Source of the DNA: Pseudarthrobacter sp. NamE5
GTDB taxonomy: Bacteria; Actinomycetota; Actinomycetes; Actinomycetales; Micrococcaceae
Direction: 5' to 3'
Assembly: GCF_005796225.1 (NCBI RefSeq)
Contig: NZ_VAHO01000001.1
Location: 310,001-374,000, forward strand
Length of the DNA: 64,000 bases
Shown here: in pieces, positions 36,179 to 45,515 of the stretch
Layout of the letters: each line of letters opens with the position of its first letter
Numbering within the stretch: position 1 is the stretch's first letter
Position numbers and translations under genes: made by a program
Notes under the pieces: generated by a model
The model's input: the letters and a program-made list of their open reading frames with translations, nothing else
Told to the model about the DNA's origin: nothing
Databases searched by the model: none

Positions 36179-38482
36179 TCAGTCCTGTGCGCGGGTAAAC
36201 CTGACGAACATGGCTTTATACCCTGGTGTGTTGGATTCCCTGGAGACGTTTTCCTTGTGGACGAGCACATTTGCTTCCGGCATGTAGGCAGCGGCACATC
36301 CCTTGGTGGTTGGGTAGGCGACGAGCGTGAAGTTTTCTGCGCGGCGTTCCTGGCCGCGGAAGACACTGATCACGTCGACCAGTTCCAGATTTTGAAAGCC
36401 GAGTTCGCGGAGGTCTTCTTCGTCAATGAGGATAACCCGTCGACCATTGGAGATTCCGCGGTAGCGGTCATCTACCCCGTAGGACGTGGTGTTGTATTGG
36501 TCGTGGCTGCGCACCGTTTGGAGGACCAGGTGTCCGGCGGGGGCAGTCAGGTATTCGATGGGGCTCACCGAAAATTGTCCGCGTCCCAGAGGCGTATCGA
36601 AGGAGCGGTTGTCCCTGGCCTGGTTCGGCAGCACGAAACCGTTCTTGGTTCGGATCCGGCTATTAAAATCATCGAATCCCGGGATGACCCGCTCGATGTG
36701 GTCGCGGATGACGTCGTAGTCCTCAGCCATCGCCTTCCAATTCACTGGGTGGGCGGCACCCAGGGCTGCTTCTGCCATGCGGGCCACGATAACCGGTTCG
36801 GCTAACAGGTGCTCAGAGACGGGCTTCAGTCTGCCTTTGGTCGAGTGTACGCAGGACATGGAGTCTTCAACGGAGAGGAACTGTGACCCTCCGGGATGCT
36901 TGTCGTCCAGGTCAGTGCGCCCAAGTGTTGGCAGTATGAGGGATGTGCGGCCATGAACTATATGTGAGCGGTTTGGTTTGGTGGAGATGTGTACGGTAAG
37001 GCCTATGCGTTTCATCGCAACTTCCAGTTGGCCCGTGTCGGAGCAGGCGAGTGAAAAGTTGCCGCCCATGGAAACGAAGACGTCCACTTCGTCGTCAATG
37101 AACGCTTCCATTGCCTCTACGGCGTCGTAGCCGTGATGGCGGGGGGATTTGATACCGAATTCTTCGTCAATGGCTTGAAGGAAGGATTCCTTTGGCTTCT
37201 CCCAGATGCCCATCGTCCTGTCCCCTTGAACGTTGGAGTGGCCTCGTACGGGGCAGGCTCCGGCCCCGGGTTTACCGAAGTTGCCTTGCATGAGAAGGAG
37301 GTTGACGATCTCCTTGATGGTATTCACGGAGTGGGGTTGCTGGGTGATCCCCAGTGCCCAGCAGAAGATGGTTGCCTTGGACCGGATGAGCATCTCGGCA
37401 ACAGTAGTTATTTGTTCCCGGCTAAGGCCCGTTGCCCTGGTCGTTTCGTTCCAGTCCAGGGTCTGTCTGGCCTGCTGGTAGGCATCGAAGCCATCAGTGT
37501 TCTTGGTGACGAATTCTTCGTCGACGACGGTTCCTGGCTTCCGCTCCTCTTCTGCGAGGAGTAGGTGACCGAGAGCTTGGAAAAGGGCAAGGTCGCCCCC
37601 GACTTTTATTTGCAGGTATTCGTCGGTGAGCGGGGAGCCGGAACCTACTACTCCGGAGACGGTCTGAGGGTCCTTGAAATTGAACAGACCAGCTTCAGGA
37701 AGTGGATTGATGGCTACGATATTGCCGCCGTTGAGCTTGCATTCCCGCAGGGCAGAGAGCATGCGGGGATGGTTGGTGCCTGGGTTCTGTCCCACCACAA
37801 AAATCAGTTCTGAATTGTGCAGGTCCTCAAGGGAGACCGTGCCTTTGCCAACACCGATGGTGGGGTTGAGGGCCGACCCTGACGACTCGTGGCACATGTT
37901 TGAACAATCAGGAAGGTTGTTCGTTCCCAGCGACCGCGCGAAAAGTTGGTACATGAATGCTGTTTCGTTGGCCGTCCTGCCGGAGGTGTAAAAGACACAC
38001 TTGTCGGCAGCGGTGGACCGCATGTGTTCGCCGATTAGGTCGAAAGCTTCCGCCCAAGGAATAGGCGAGTAGTGAGTCTGGCCTTCCCGGATAATCATGG
38101 GCTCACTGATCCTGCCCTGGTTTCCCAGCCAGTACTCTGTCTTTTCCGAGAGCTCGGCGATCGAGTGCGCTGCCCAGAACTCCGGCCCGGCAACGCGAAG
38201 GGTATTTTCTTCCGCTACTGCTTTGGCGCCGTTCTCACAGAACTCAGCTGCTTTGCGTTTGCCATCGGATTCGGGCCAGGCGCAGCCGGGACAGTCGAAA
38301 CCGCCACGTTGGTTCAACCTAAGGAGAGAACGGGCTGTACGCGTCACGCCTGCTTGCGCGATCCCGCGCTCCAAGGCCACTGTCACGGCTTTGACGCCAG
38401 CTGCTGCCTTTTTCGGGGGATGTATTTCAAGGCTGTTTTCATCGATGTCTTCGACGGGGGCGCCTTGGATGAGGAAGTCCAC
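36179..38482 (-). CDS. FdhF/YdeP-family molybdopterin oxidoreductase
   Basis: 767 residues from GTG 38482, preceded by AGGAGA; longer frames to 38614 overlap the MFS gene without a ribosome site. An N-terminal CPGCAWPE motif is typical of the FdhF/YdeP subfamily, which lacks the large ferredoxin-like N-domain of other formate dehydrogenases. Molybdopterin-binding segments include FYTSGRTANETAFMYQLFAR, SNMCHESSGSALNPTIGVGK with the conserved Cys-His, and FVVGQNPGTNHPRMLSALR. The dinucleotide-binding C-terminus has HDQYNTTSYGVDDRYRGISN. It probably oxidises formate or a related small substrate in the cytoplasm. It follows the MFS gene on the same strand and shares its operon. Confidence 0.9.
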   Translation of the reverse strand: MDFLIQGAPVEDIDENSLEIHPPKKAAAGVKAVTVALERGIAQAGVTRTARSLLRLNQRGGFDCPGCAWPESDGKRKAAEFCENGAKAVAEENTLRVAGPEFWAAHSIAELSEKTEYWLGNQGRISEPMIIREGQTHYSPIPWAEAFDLIGEHMRSTAADKCVFYTSGRTANETAFMYQLFARSLGTNNLPDCSNMCHESSGSALNPTIGVGKGTVSLEDLHNSELIFVVGQNPGTNHPRMLSALRECKLNGGNIVAINPLPEAGLFNFKDPQTVSGVVGSGSPLTDEYLQIKVGGDLALFQALGHLLLAEEERKPGTVVDEEFVTKNTDGFDAYQQARQTLDWNETTRATGLSREQITTVAEMLIRSKATIFCWALGITQQPHSVNTIKEIVNLLLMQGNFGKPGAGACPVRGHSNVQGDRTMGIWEKPKESFLQAIDEEFGIKSPRHHGYDAVEAMEAFIDDEVDVFVSMGGNFSLACSDTGQLEVAMKRIGLTVHISTKPNRSHIVHGRTSLILPTLGRTDLDDKHPGGSQFLSVEDSMSCVHSTKGRLKPVSEHLLAEPVIVARMAEAALGAAHPVNWKAMAEDYDVIRDHIERVIPGFDDFNSRIRTKNGFVLPNQARDNRSFDTPLGRGQFSVSPIEYLTAPAGHLVLQTVRSHDQYNTTSYGVDDRYRGISNGRRVILIDEEDLRELGFQNLELVDVISVFRGQERRAENFTLVAYPTTKGCAAAYMPEANVLVHKENVSRESNTPGYKAMFVRFTRAQD

Positions 38483-38555
38483 GCTCTCTCCTGGCTCGTT
38501 TGTTCGGTTCTTCACCTTGCAGCAGGGCGCCGGATCCGGCCCCTGCTGGAAAGGT

Positions 38556-39920
38556 CTACTGTTGCAGGCTCTGTTTGCCGCTGCCGCCGGAGACCATAGC
38601 TTTGGCCGGGGCAACGTCCTCGCCGGTAAGCAATTCGATGCCCTTGGTTTCCTTCATGCTCAGCACGGCCGCGAGGCCGATGACTCCAACGAGGATAAGG
38701 TAGAAGGCGGGCACCAGGTCATTGCCCGTTTGGGCGATAAGCCAGGTCAGCACGTAGGGGACGGTGCCGGCGAATATTGCGGCCGTGACGCTGTACGCCA
38801 CGGAAAGCCCGGTCTGCCGGGTGCGGGTGGGGAAGAGTTCTGCAGCTGCAGCCGCGTGGACCCCAAGAATGAGAGCAAGGATGATGCCGAGCCCGAGCGT
38901 TCCGACAGTTCCGGCCCAGGGTGTTCCGGAGCCCATGACCAGGAAGAGGGGAACCGACAGGACAATCAGGGAGATCGCCGCCACGATCAGCAGCGGACGC
39001 CGTCCGATGCGATCGGAGACAGCCCCGCAAATAGGCACGAGGATCAAGCCTGCGATTGAGGCGACCGTGGACAGCAAGGCGGCGGTGCCGGCGTCGAAGC
39101 CCAAGACCTTTTCCTGATACGTGAGCAGGTAAACGAGTACGACGTAGAACGTCACGTGCATCATGATCTCCAGCCCGCTCATCTGCAGCAACTGCTTGCG
39201 GTGTAGCCGGAAGACTTCCTTCACCGGACTCTGGGGCACGTTTTCCAGCTGTTCAAGCGACCGGAATTCCGGAGTGTCCTCGATCTTTGTACGGATGTAG
39301 AAACCGATGAGCCCCATCGGTACGGCAAGCAGGAACGGGATGCGCCAGGCACCATTTTCAATGGCTCGAGCGTCCACGAGGGTGGTCAGCACGAGGACAA
39401 CGAGGGACGCTGCGAGGAAGCCAAGAAGACTGCCAAATTCGAGCCAGCTGACTCCAAAGCCGCGGTGCTTGCGGGGTGAGTATTCTGCGAGGAATGCTGC
39501 CGCGCTGCCGAATTCGCCACCCGCCGCCAGCCCCTGTACCACGCGTGCGGCGACGAGGAGTACCGGGGCCCAGATACCGATGGCGTCGTAAGTGGGAAGG
39601 AGGCCCACGACCAACGTCGCGCCCGACATGGAGAGGATGACAATGGACAGCGTCTTCTTTCGCCCGATGCGGTCACCAAGCGTGCCAAAAATCACCGCGC
39701 CAAGAGGTCGAACACCGAATGAAATTGCGAATACAGCAAAAACGGACAGCAGGGCGGCTGTTGAATCTTGCTGCGGAAAGAAGATAACGGCGATAGTTGA
39801 AGCCAAGTAGGCGTAGACCGCCCACTCGAACCAGTGGACAAAAACACCGATAGAGCCTGCCATGACGCTTTTGCGCAGGCCTTTCTGGCTGACCGGTGTC
39901 TCCGGATGATTGATGGTCAC
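38556..39920 (-). CDS. MFS transporter, metabolite:H+ symporter (MHS) type
   Basis: 454 residues from GTG 39920 with AGGAG six bases upstream. Twelve membrane helices. The motif GTLGDRIGRKKTLSIVILSM between helices 2 and 3 and the repeated GAVSDRIGRRPLLIVAAISL between 8 and 9 are MFS loops. The start KSVMAGSIGVFVHWFEWAVY and the GEFGSAAAFLAEYSPRKHRG segment are characteristic of the MHS (ProP/KgtP/ShiA) group, which imports organic acids or zwitterions with protons. It is upstream of the FdhF-type gene. It may carry an intermediate of the neighbouring pathway. Confidence 0.9.
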   Translation of the reverse strand: MTINHPETPVSQKGLRKSVMAGSIGVFVHWFEWAVYAYLASTIAVIFFPQQDSTAALLSVFAVFAISFGVRPLGAVIFGTLGDRIGRKKTLSIVILSMSGATLVVGLLPTYDAIGIWAPVLLVAARVVQGLAAGGEFGSAAAFLAEYSPRKHRGFGVSWLEFGSLLGFLAASLVVLVLTTLVDARAIENGAWRIPFLLAVPMGLIGFYIRTKIEDTPEFRSLEQLENVPQSPVKEVFRLHRKQLLQMSGLEIMMHVTFYVVLVYLLTYQEKVLGFDAGTAALLSTVASIAGLILVPICGAVSDRIGRRPLLIVAAISLIVLSVPLFLVMGSGTPWAGTVGTLGLGIILALILGVHAAAAAELFPTRTRQTGLSVAYSVTAAIFAGTVPYVLTWLIAQTGNDLVPAFYLILVGVIGLAAVLSMKETKGIELLTGEDVAPAKAMVSGGSGKQSLQQ

Positions 39921-40568
39921 GGTTTTCTCCTGGGGAAGTCCTAAAACTGGTGCCAAGTGGAAGCAGCGGCTGACGTCTTCGTCTGGCCGCGCCTCAAATC
40001 GGTGGTGTTCCCTCATCACTTCTGATGAAGCAGTATTCATTCCACGCTTCCGGCCCGCATCTGTCCAATTCTTTTATCGCGTGCATTGCATCTAAAAATC
40101 AGATGCGTCGCTGTGGAAGGTTTTCAGCTGCGAGGCACAAGACATCCCCGGATTCTTCGGCTATTCCTTCAGAGGAAGACTGGGGCTGCGCCGTCAAAGC
40201 CAAAGTGTTAAGACCTTCAAGAACGTGTGGATTGAGGTGCTACCGGGGTCGCCCGTGCTCGCTAGCCGAAAACACGGGGCCGGCTGAAAGCCCCCGCGGA
40301 GGGCCGGCGCAAGGGGAGGTAGGGTCCGGTTCCGTTATTTTGGTGCTTCATCTACTGCCGTCTACTCCTGCGTAGAAGGGGGCGAGTCGCCAGTGCGGCT
40401 ATCTAGTTCATGAACGGGAATGACGGCGGCAGCAAAAAACCCTGTCCGCAACGCCCACTCGGCTGGCCCGCCGGAGCAGGTCCGACGCTGGCCGCCAGCA
40501 CCAAACGACGGCTCCCTCCCTCGCCACTGGCATCGTGCCGACGCCGCCGTCTTTCTGCAGCTTTAGCT
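39921..40568. promoter_or_regulatory. Promoter region of the MFS/molybdoenzyme operon
   Basis: About 650 bp containing the palindrome GCATCT-AAAAATC-AGATGC at 40088-40106. The half-site GCATC also occurs in the palindrome at 33025 and near 41500. No gene is supported. Confidence 0.5.
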
Positions 40569-41483
40569 TTAGTCGCAGCTGGCGTGAGCCGCGACGATTT
40601 GCTGCCTCACGGCCTGTCCCACCGCGCGCAACCTGGCAGTCGGGCGTTGGGCCTCGAGATGCGCGAGGACAGTTCGCAGTTGGGGAACATCGTCCTTGAT
40701 TTCCACCATCGCGATCTGCCCGCCGTCATAAGTCATGGCGTGGTGGGGGCGTTGATGGAGGATTGAATAGCCGTGACCGTGCGCGACAAATGTTCGCACC
40801 GTTTCATAACTTGCCGAACGAAATCTAACCTGCGGGTCGTGGCCCCCCTTCCGCACCAAGGAAAGCATGAGATCGCGGGTGTAAGGCAAATCCAGGAGTA
40901 CAAACGGTTCGTCCCGGAGCTGGGCGAAAGCCACGCTTTCACGGTCGGCGAGCTCGTGCTGAGGAGGGAGCGCAAGGTACGGCCTGGATCTGTCAACGAC
41001 GGTGGTAGCGATACCCTCCGGCAGGCCCATGTCATAACACAGGGCCAGTTCCACTTGACCCGTCAGCAGTGCAGTTGCGCATCCGGCGGTATCTGCCTCC
41101 ATAACTTCCAGCTCCAGTCCAGGATGCTCTTCGCTCAAGCGCGTCAGCAGACCGGGCAGCAAAAACGGCGCCAAGGTGCTGAAGCACGCCATCCGGATGC
41201 GTCCGGTAACGCTCTTCTGCTCACCGCGGGCATGGTCAAGGCTCTCCTCGACGTGCGCCAGAATCGATTGGGCATCCCGGAGGAAAAGCTCGCCGGCCGA
41301 CGTCAGGACCAGGCCTTTAGAGCGTTGGCGGATGAAAAACTGGGCGCCGACCGTACGCTCCAGCTGCGCTATTGCCGCTGACACGGCGGACTGCGCCACG
41401 TTGAGGCGGCCTGCTGCGGCGGTCATTGAGAGCTGCGCGGCCGCTTCCTTGAAGTACCTCAGCTGAGTAAGCGTTACATCCAT
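40569..41483 (-). CDS. LysR-family transcriptional regulator
   Basis: 304 residues from ATG 41483; an ATG three codons earlier is possible. The N-terminal winged HTH is TLTQLRYFKEAAAQLSMTAA with GRLNVAQSAVSAAIAQLERT. The effector domain (GRIRMACFSTLAPFLLPGLL ... EVMEADTAGCATALLTGQVE) is standard LysR type. It lies between the MFS/molybdoenzyme operon and the divergent RidA/DUF1028/M20/AspA operon and probably regulates one or both. Its promoter region holds a TGTGCATCGAAA stretch that could be a T-N11-A site. Confidence 0.93.
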   Translation of the reverse strand: MDVTLTQLRYFKEAAAQLSMTAAAGRLNVAQSAVSAAIAQLERTVGAQFFIRQRSKGLVLTSAGELFLRDAQSILAHVEESLDHARGEQKSVTGRIRMACFSTLAPFLLPGLLTRLSEEHPGLELEVMEADTAGCATALLTGQVELALCYDMGLPEGIATTVVDRSRPYLALPPQHELADRESVAFAQLRDEPFVLLDLPYTRDLMLSLVRKGGHDPQVRFRSASYETVRTFVAHGHGYSILHQRPHHAMTYDGGQIAMVEIKDDVPQLRTVLAHLEAQRPTARLRAVGQAVRQQIVAAHASCD

Positions 41484-41608
41484 GCACCACATCCTACTTG
41501 TGCATCGAAAAAAGCGATCCGAAAGACCAAAAATGACTGTTGGACAGATGATTCTGCGGGCGGGAAGCTAGAAAAAAGCCCGTTCAAAGACGAGTTAGGA
41601 AACGCAAA

Positions 41609-42031
41609 GTGAAGCACCAGCGCCTTCGTACCTTCAACACCAAGGAAACCTACCCGGAGCAGGATCTGGACAACGACCTCTGCCAGGCAGTCATCGCAAA
41701 TGGGGTCGTGTACCTCCGGGGACAAATTGGACAGGATCTGGAGACCCGCGAATCAGTCGGCATCGGTGACGTCGAGGCTCAGACCGAAAAGGCGATGGCC
41801 AACATCGACATGCTTCTGAAGGAAGCCGGCAGCAGCCTTGAAGACATCGTAAAGGTGACGGTCTACATCATCGACCCCCGGTACCGCGAGATTGTTTACC
41901 GGACGATGGGTCGATGGCTGAAGGGCGTTTTCCCTGTCTCCACAGGAATCGTCGTCCAAGCCTTGGCGCGTCCGGAATGGCTTGTTGAAATTGACGCGAC
42001 CGCTGTGCTTTCCTCTGGAGCGCAGCGGTGA
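41609..42031 (+). CDS. RidA/YjgF-family protein (operon member)
   Basis: 140 residues from a GTG start with AGGAA eight bases upstream. RidA pattern: LCQAVIANGVVYLRGQIGQD, NIDMLLKEAGSSLEDIVKVT, and VQALARPEWLVEIDATAV at the end, where the usual active-site Arg region reads VSTGIVVQALARPEWL. It resembles the RidA subfamily commonly beside DUF1028 and M20 genes rather than the canonical IlvA-associated form. It probably clears an imine or acts in hydrolysis of a nitrogen compound in the same pathway. The stop overlaps the next gene by 4 bp. Confidence 0.88.
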   Translation: MKHQRLRTFNTKETYPEQDLDNDLCQAVIANGVVYLRGQIGQDLETRESVGIGDVEAQTEKAMANIDMLLKEAGSSLEDIVKVTVYIIDPRYREIVYRTMGRWLKGVFPVSTGIVVQALARPEWLVEIDATAVLSSGAQR

Positions 42032-42699
42032 CTTTCAGCATCGCCGCCACCGACCAGCACGGCCGGTTCGGTATCGCGGTTAGCTCGTCCTCGCCGGCTG
42101 TAGCAGCGAGGTGCGCCCATTTGCGGGACGGCGTCGGCGCCGTCAGCTCGCAGAACATCACTGATCCCAGGCTGGGCACCGCCCTGCTGGACCGGCTCCA
42201 GACCGGTGCGTCCGCGCAGGAAGCTCTCGACAGCGTCGTGCTTGAGGCTCCGTCCGTGGATTACCGTCAGCTGGTGGTCCTGGACGCCCACGGTCGCTCG
42301 GCGGTATTCAGCGGTGCACATACTCTTGGTAACTACGCTGACGGGCGAGGTCCTAATAGCGTTGCTGCCGGAAACATGCTTGCCAACGCACAGGTACCCC
42401 AAGCGCTTTGCGATGCCTTTGAGGCATCGACGGGTGAGCTGGAAACTAGGCTTTTGGCAGCATTGCAGGCGGCACTGGATGCCGGCGGGGAGGAGGGGCC
42501 TATCCGCTCGGCCGGAATCTCAGTCGTTTCCGGCCACGGCTGGCGGGATACCGACTTGCGCGTTGACTGGCATGAAGATCCCATCGCGGAGCTGAAGAGG
42601 CTGCTGCAGGTGTGGCTTCCTCAGCGTGAAGACTACGTCGTCCGTGGCCTTGATCCCGCGGCCTCCGTTGGATATGGGGTCCCAGGCGATGACCGCTGA
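42028..42699 (+). CDS. DUF1028-family Ntn-hydrolase-like protein
   Basis: 223 residues from GTG 42028, overlapping the RidA stop. The start TFSIAATDQHGRFGIAVSSS and VGAVSSQNITDPRLGTALLD are diagnostic of DUF1028, whose fold is Ntn-hydrolase-like; the usual nucleophile is not certain here. The middle (YRQLVVLDAHGRSAVFSGAH, AAGNMLANAQVP) is conserved in the family. DUF1028 genes often sit beside M20 peptidases and RidA. The biochemical role is unproven in general. Overlap with both neighbours shows it is translated in the same operon. Confidence 0.9.
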   Translation: MTFSIAATDQHGRFGIAVSSSSPAVAARCAHLRDGVGAVSSQNITDPRLGTALLDRLQTGASAQEALDSVVLEAPSVDYRQLVVLDAHGRSAVFSGAHTLGNYADGRGPNSVAAGNMLANAQVPQALCDAFEASTGELETRLLAALQAALDAGGEEGPIRSAGISVVSGHGWRDTDLRVDWHEDPIAELKRLLQVWLPQREDYVVRGLDPAASVGYGVPGDDR

Positions 42700-43861
42700 A
42701 CCGATGACTGCCGGAACGTTCGTGGAGCTTACCGAAGAACGGACGCGGGTGCTCGCTTCGGTTGCCTACAATCGGCCGGCCTTGGTGCGGTTGTCTGAAC
42801 AGCTGCACGCAAACCCCGAGCTCGGCTGGCAGGAGCATCAGGCCGCGGCCCTGACCGCAGGGTACCTGGAAGCCAGCGGTTTTACCGTTGAACGCGGGTA
42901 CCTTGGCTTTCCCACGGCGATCAGGGCCATTTACGGCAGCGGAAAGCGGCGCATTGGCCTCATGGCCGAGTACGACGCGCTTCCAGGGCTCGGCCACGCC
43001 TGCGGGCACAACATCATTACTGCGATCTCGTGTGGTGCTGCCTTGGCGCTCAAGGAATTCGCTAAGGAATGGGACCTTACGGTAGAGCTCTACGGGACAC
43101 CTGCAGAGGAAGGCGGCGGAGGCAAAATCGAATTGCTTAAGCGGGGAGCCTTCGCAGGTTTGGGTTTGGCTATGATGGTACACCCGAGCCCCGTCGATTC
43201 CGCCGAAGCCCGGCCGTACGCTGTAGCCCACAGCCATATCGAGTACAAAGGCAAGTCCGCCCACGCAGCTGCCTACCCAGAACAGGGAGTCAATGCCAAC
43301 GACGCTTTCGTCGTCGCTCAGGTGGCACTCGGTCTGCTCCGCCAGCAGCTGCCGGCGGGAACCCGCGTTCACGGCATTCAAACCCGGGGAGGGGAAGCAC
43401 CGAATGCAATCCCCGAAAAAACCGAAGGCCGCTGGTACATCCGAGCAGAAACGCTGGCCGCCCTCGAACCCCTTGAACAGCGTGTCTACCAGTGCTTCGA
43501 AGCCGGCGCCCTTGCCTCAGGCTGCGAAGTGTCCATAACTCCGGAATCCGAGCCATATTCCGAGTTCCGAACCGAAACGCGCGCACTTGAACTCTACAAG
43601 CGCCACGCGATGGCATTGGGACGAAAGTTCGATGCACCTGCTGAACAAGCCACCATGAATCGTGCATCCACTGACATGGGAAACGTCTCACAGATCGTCC
43701 CAGCCATCCACCCCTACATCGGGCTGGGGTGCTTTCCCGCGGCGAATCACCAACCAGAGTTTGCAGCATTCTGCGTGGGCGACGCGGCCAACCTCGCAAT
43801 CCAGGATGGTGCGGCGGCGTTGGCAATGACCGCGCTCGACTATTTCGGACCGCCTCACTAG
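42689..43861 (+). CDS. M20-family amidohydrolase/peptidase
   Basis: 390 residues from ATG 42689, overlapping the DUF1028 gene. The metal motif appears as MAEYDALPGLGHACGHNI, followed by TPAEEGGGGKIELLKRGAF with the catalytic Glu pair, and AHSHIEYKGKSAHAAAYPEQ at the start of the dimerisation domain. These features place it in M20D (AbgA/AbgB and N-acyl amino acid amidohydrolase group). It removes an acyl, formyl or carbamoyl group from an amino acid. Followed 25 bp later by aspartate ammonia-lyase, a natural substrate would be an N-acyl or N-formyl aspartate, giving aspartate. Confidence 0.9.
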   Translation: MTAEPMTAGTFVELTEERTRVLASVAYNRPALVRLSEQLHANPELGWQEHQAAALTAGYLEASGFTVERGYLGFPTAIRAIYGSGKRRIGLMAEYDALPGLGHACGHNIITAISCGAALALKEFAKEWDLTVELYGTPAEEGGGGKIELLKRGAFAGLGLAMMVHPSPVDSAEARPYAVAHSHIEYKGKSAHAAAYPEQGVNANDAFVVAQVALGLLRQQLPAGTRVHGIQTRGGEAPNAIPEKTEGRWYIRAETLAALEPLEQRVYQCFEAGALASGCEVSITPESEPYSEFRTETRALELYKRHAMALGRKFDAPAEQATMNRASTDMGNVSQIVPAIHPYIGLGCFPAANHQPEFAAFCVGDAANLAIQDGAAALAMTALDYFGPPH

Positions 43862-43886
43862 CAGCCTTACACCAAGGACAACACAA

Positions 43887-45311
43887 ATGACGTACGAACC
43901 GACCCTTCCTGCCCCCAGCGTCCTACCCCGGTCAGAACGCGACAGTTTAGGGGAAAAGGAGGTTCCCGGGGACGCCTATTGGGGCATCAGCACTATGCGC
44001 GCCATCGACAACTTCCCGGTAAGCGGCCGCACTATCGGCAGCTTTCGGTCGCTGGTGTGGGCTCTAGGCTCGATCAAGTATGCTGCCGCCCGGGCCAACG
44101 AGACGCTGGGCCTTCTTCCTCCGGACAAATCCGAAGCTATCCAGAAGGCCTCCCTCGAAGTGATGGAGGGACGGTTCGACCCCGACTTTCTCGTTGACAG
44201 GATTCAGGGCGGTGCGGGCACCAGCACCAACATGAACGCCAACGAAGTTATTGCCAACCGCGCGCTGGAAATCCTCGGTTTCAGCAAAGGTGATTACACT
44301 CAGCTCCACCCTATCGATCACGTAAACCGCAGCCAAAGCACAAACGATGTGTACCCCACCGCAGTTAAGCTGGCGCTGCAGCGGGATCTCATAGAGCTCT
44401 GCTCCGAGCATTCGAAGCTCAGTGATGCGTTCGATGACAAAGCAGAAGAATTTGCAGGCATCGTAAAGGTCGGCCGCACGCAACTTCAGGATGCTGTGCC
44501 GATGACCCTCGGCCAGGAATTCGGTGCTTTCGCTGACACACTGCGGGAGGACAGGTACAGGCTCCAGGAGATGCTGACCCATCTTCGCGAGTCGAATCTC
44601 GGCGCGACGGCTATCGGCACTGGCATCACGGCTCCCCCGGGGTACCGCGAGGCTGTCATTGCCGAACTTGCTGACGTGACCGGGTTGGAAGTGGTCTCTG
44701 CCACGAATCTCGTAGAAGCAACCGGAGACACGGGTGTTTTCCTCCTCGTTTCAGGAGTCATGAAGCGGGCAGCGGTAAAGCTCTCTAAAGTCTGCAACGA
44801 CCTTCGACTGCTGTCCTCCGGCCCGCAGTCAGGGTTCGGTGAAATATCGCTACCTGCTGTTCAGGCCGGGTCCTCAATTATGCCGGGAAAGGTGAACCCG
44901 GTCATCCCGGAGATGGTGAATCAGGTGGCGTTCCGCATAGTCGGCGCGGACGCAACGGTGACCATGGCCGTAGAGGCAGGGCAACTGCAGCTCAACGCTT
45001 TTGAACCGGTCATGGCGGATGCGCTGCTTGAGTCACTTGCCTGGCTCACCGCCGCATGTAGACAGCTGCGTACACATTGCGTGAAGGGCATCGCCGCGAA
45101 CACGCCCCTTCTCGCACAGCGTATGGCGGAATCCATCAGCGTGGTCACGGGCCTGTCTCCCCTGCTTGGTTACACGACCGCTGCCGAGCTGGCCAAGGAA
45201 GCCCTCATCTACAACCGCAGCATTGCCGAACTCGTCTTATCCCGCGGCCTATTGAACGAACAAGAACTCGCAGAAGCACTTTCGCCGGCTGTCCTCGCCG
45301 GGCTCAAATGA
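43887..45311 (+). CDS. aspA: Aspartate ammonia-lyase
   Basis: 474 residues, the normal length of AspA. N-terminal EKEVPGDAYWGISTMRAIDN, then GGAGTSTNMNANEVIANRAL, the HPIDHVNRSQSTNDVYPTAV substrate loop, and the signature GSSIMPGKVNPVIPEMVNQV of the fumarase/aspartase superfamily with the catalytic Ser. It converts L-aspartate to fumarate and ammonia in the cytoplasm. Fumarase C is the closest alternative, but THTQLQDAVPMTLGQEF-like text and the N-terminus (VPGDAYWGIST) favour aspartase. It closes the RidA/DUF1028/M20 operon and feeds carbon to the TCA cycle. Confidence 0.92.
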   Translation: MTYEPTLPAPSVLPRSERDSLGEKEVPGDAYWGISTMRAIDNFPVSGRTIGSFRSLVWALGSIKYAAARANETLGLLPPDKSEAIQKASLEVMEGRFDPDFLVDRIQGGAGTSTNMNANEVIANRALEILGFSKGDYTQLHPIDHVNRSQSTNDVYPTAVKLALQRDLIELCSEHSKLSDAFDDKAEEFAGIVKVGRTQLQDAVPMTLGQEFGAFADTLREDRYRLQEMLTHLRESNLGATAIGTGITAPPGYREAVIAELADVTGLEVVSATNLVEATGDTGVFLLVSGVMKRAAVKLSKVCNDLRLLSSGPQSGFGEISLPAVQAGSSIMPGKVNPVIPEMVNQVAFRIVGADATVTMAVEAGQLQLNAFEPVMADALLESLAWLTAACRQLRTHCVKGIAANTPLLAQRMAESISVVTGLSPLLGYTTAAELAKEALIYNRSIAELVLSRGLLNEQELAEALSPAVLAGLK

Positions 45312-45515
45312 CCGCCGAGTTTGAAAATCCGCGTTGTGAACCCGGAAGTGGACTGATGCACCGGCGTGCAACTAGTAAGCATCCGGACGGAAAGAGCTGC
45401 TGCCATTTCACGACAGCAGGCGAAGGGACAGGGGAGGTTGCCCGCCTCCCCTTTCCCTTCTCGTCGAAACACTGTCCACTCGCAAATATCCCCTAAATCC
45501 CTTACAGGAGAGCCG

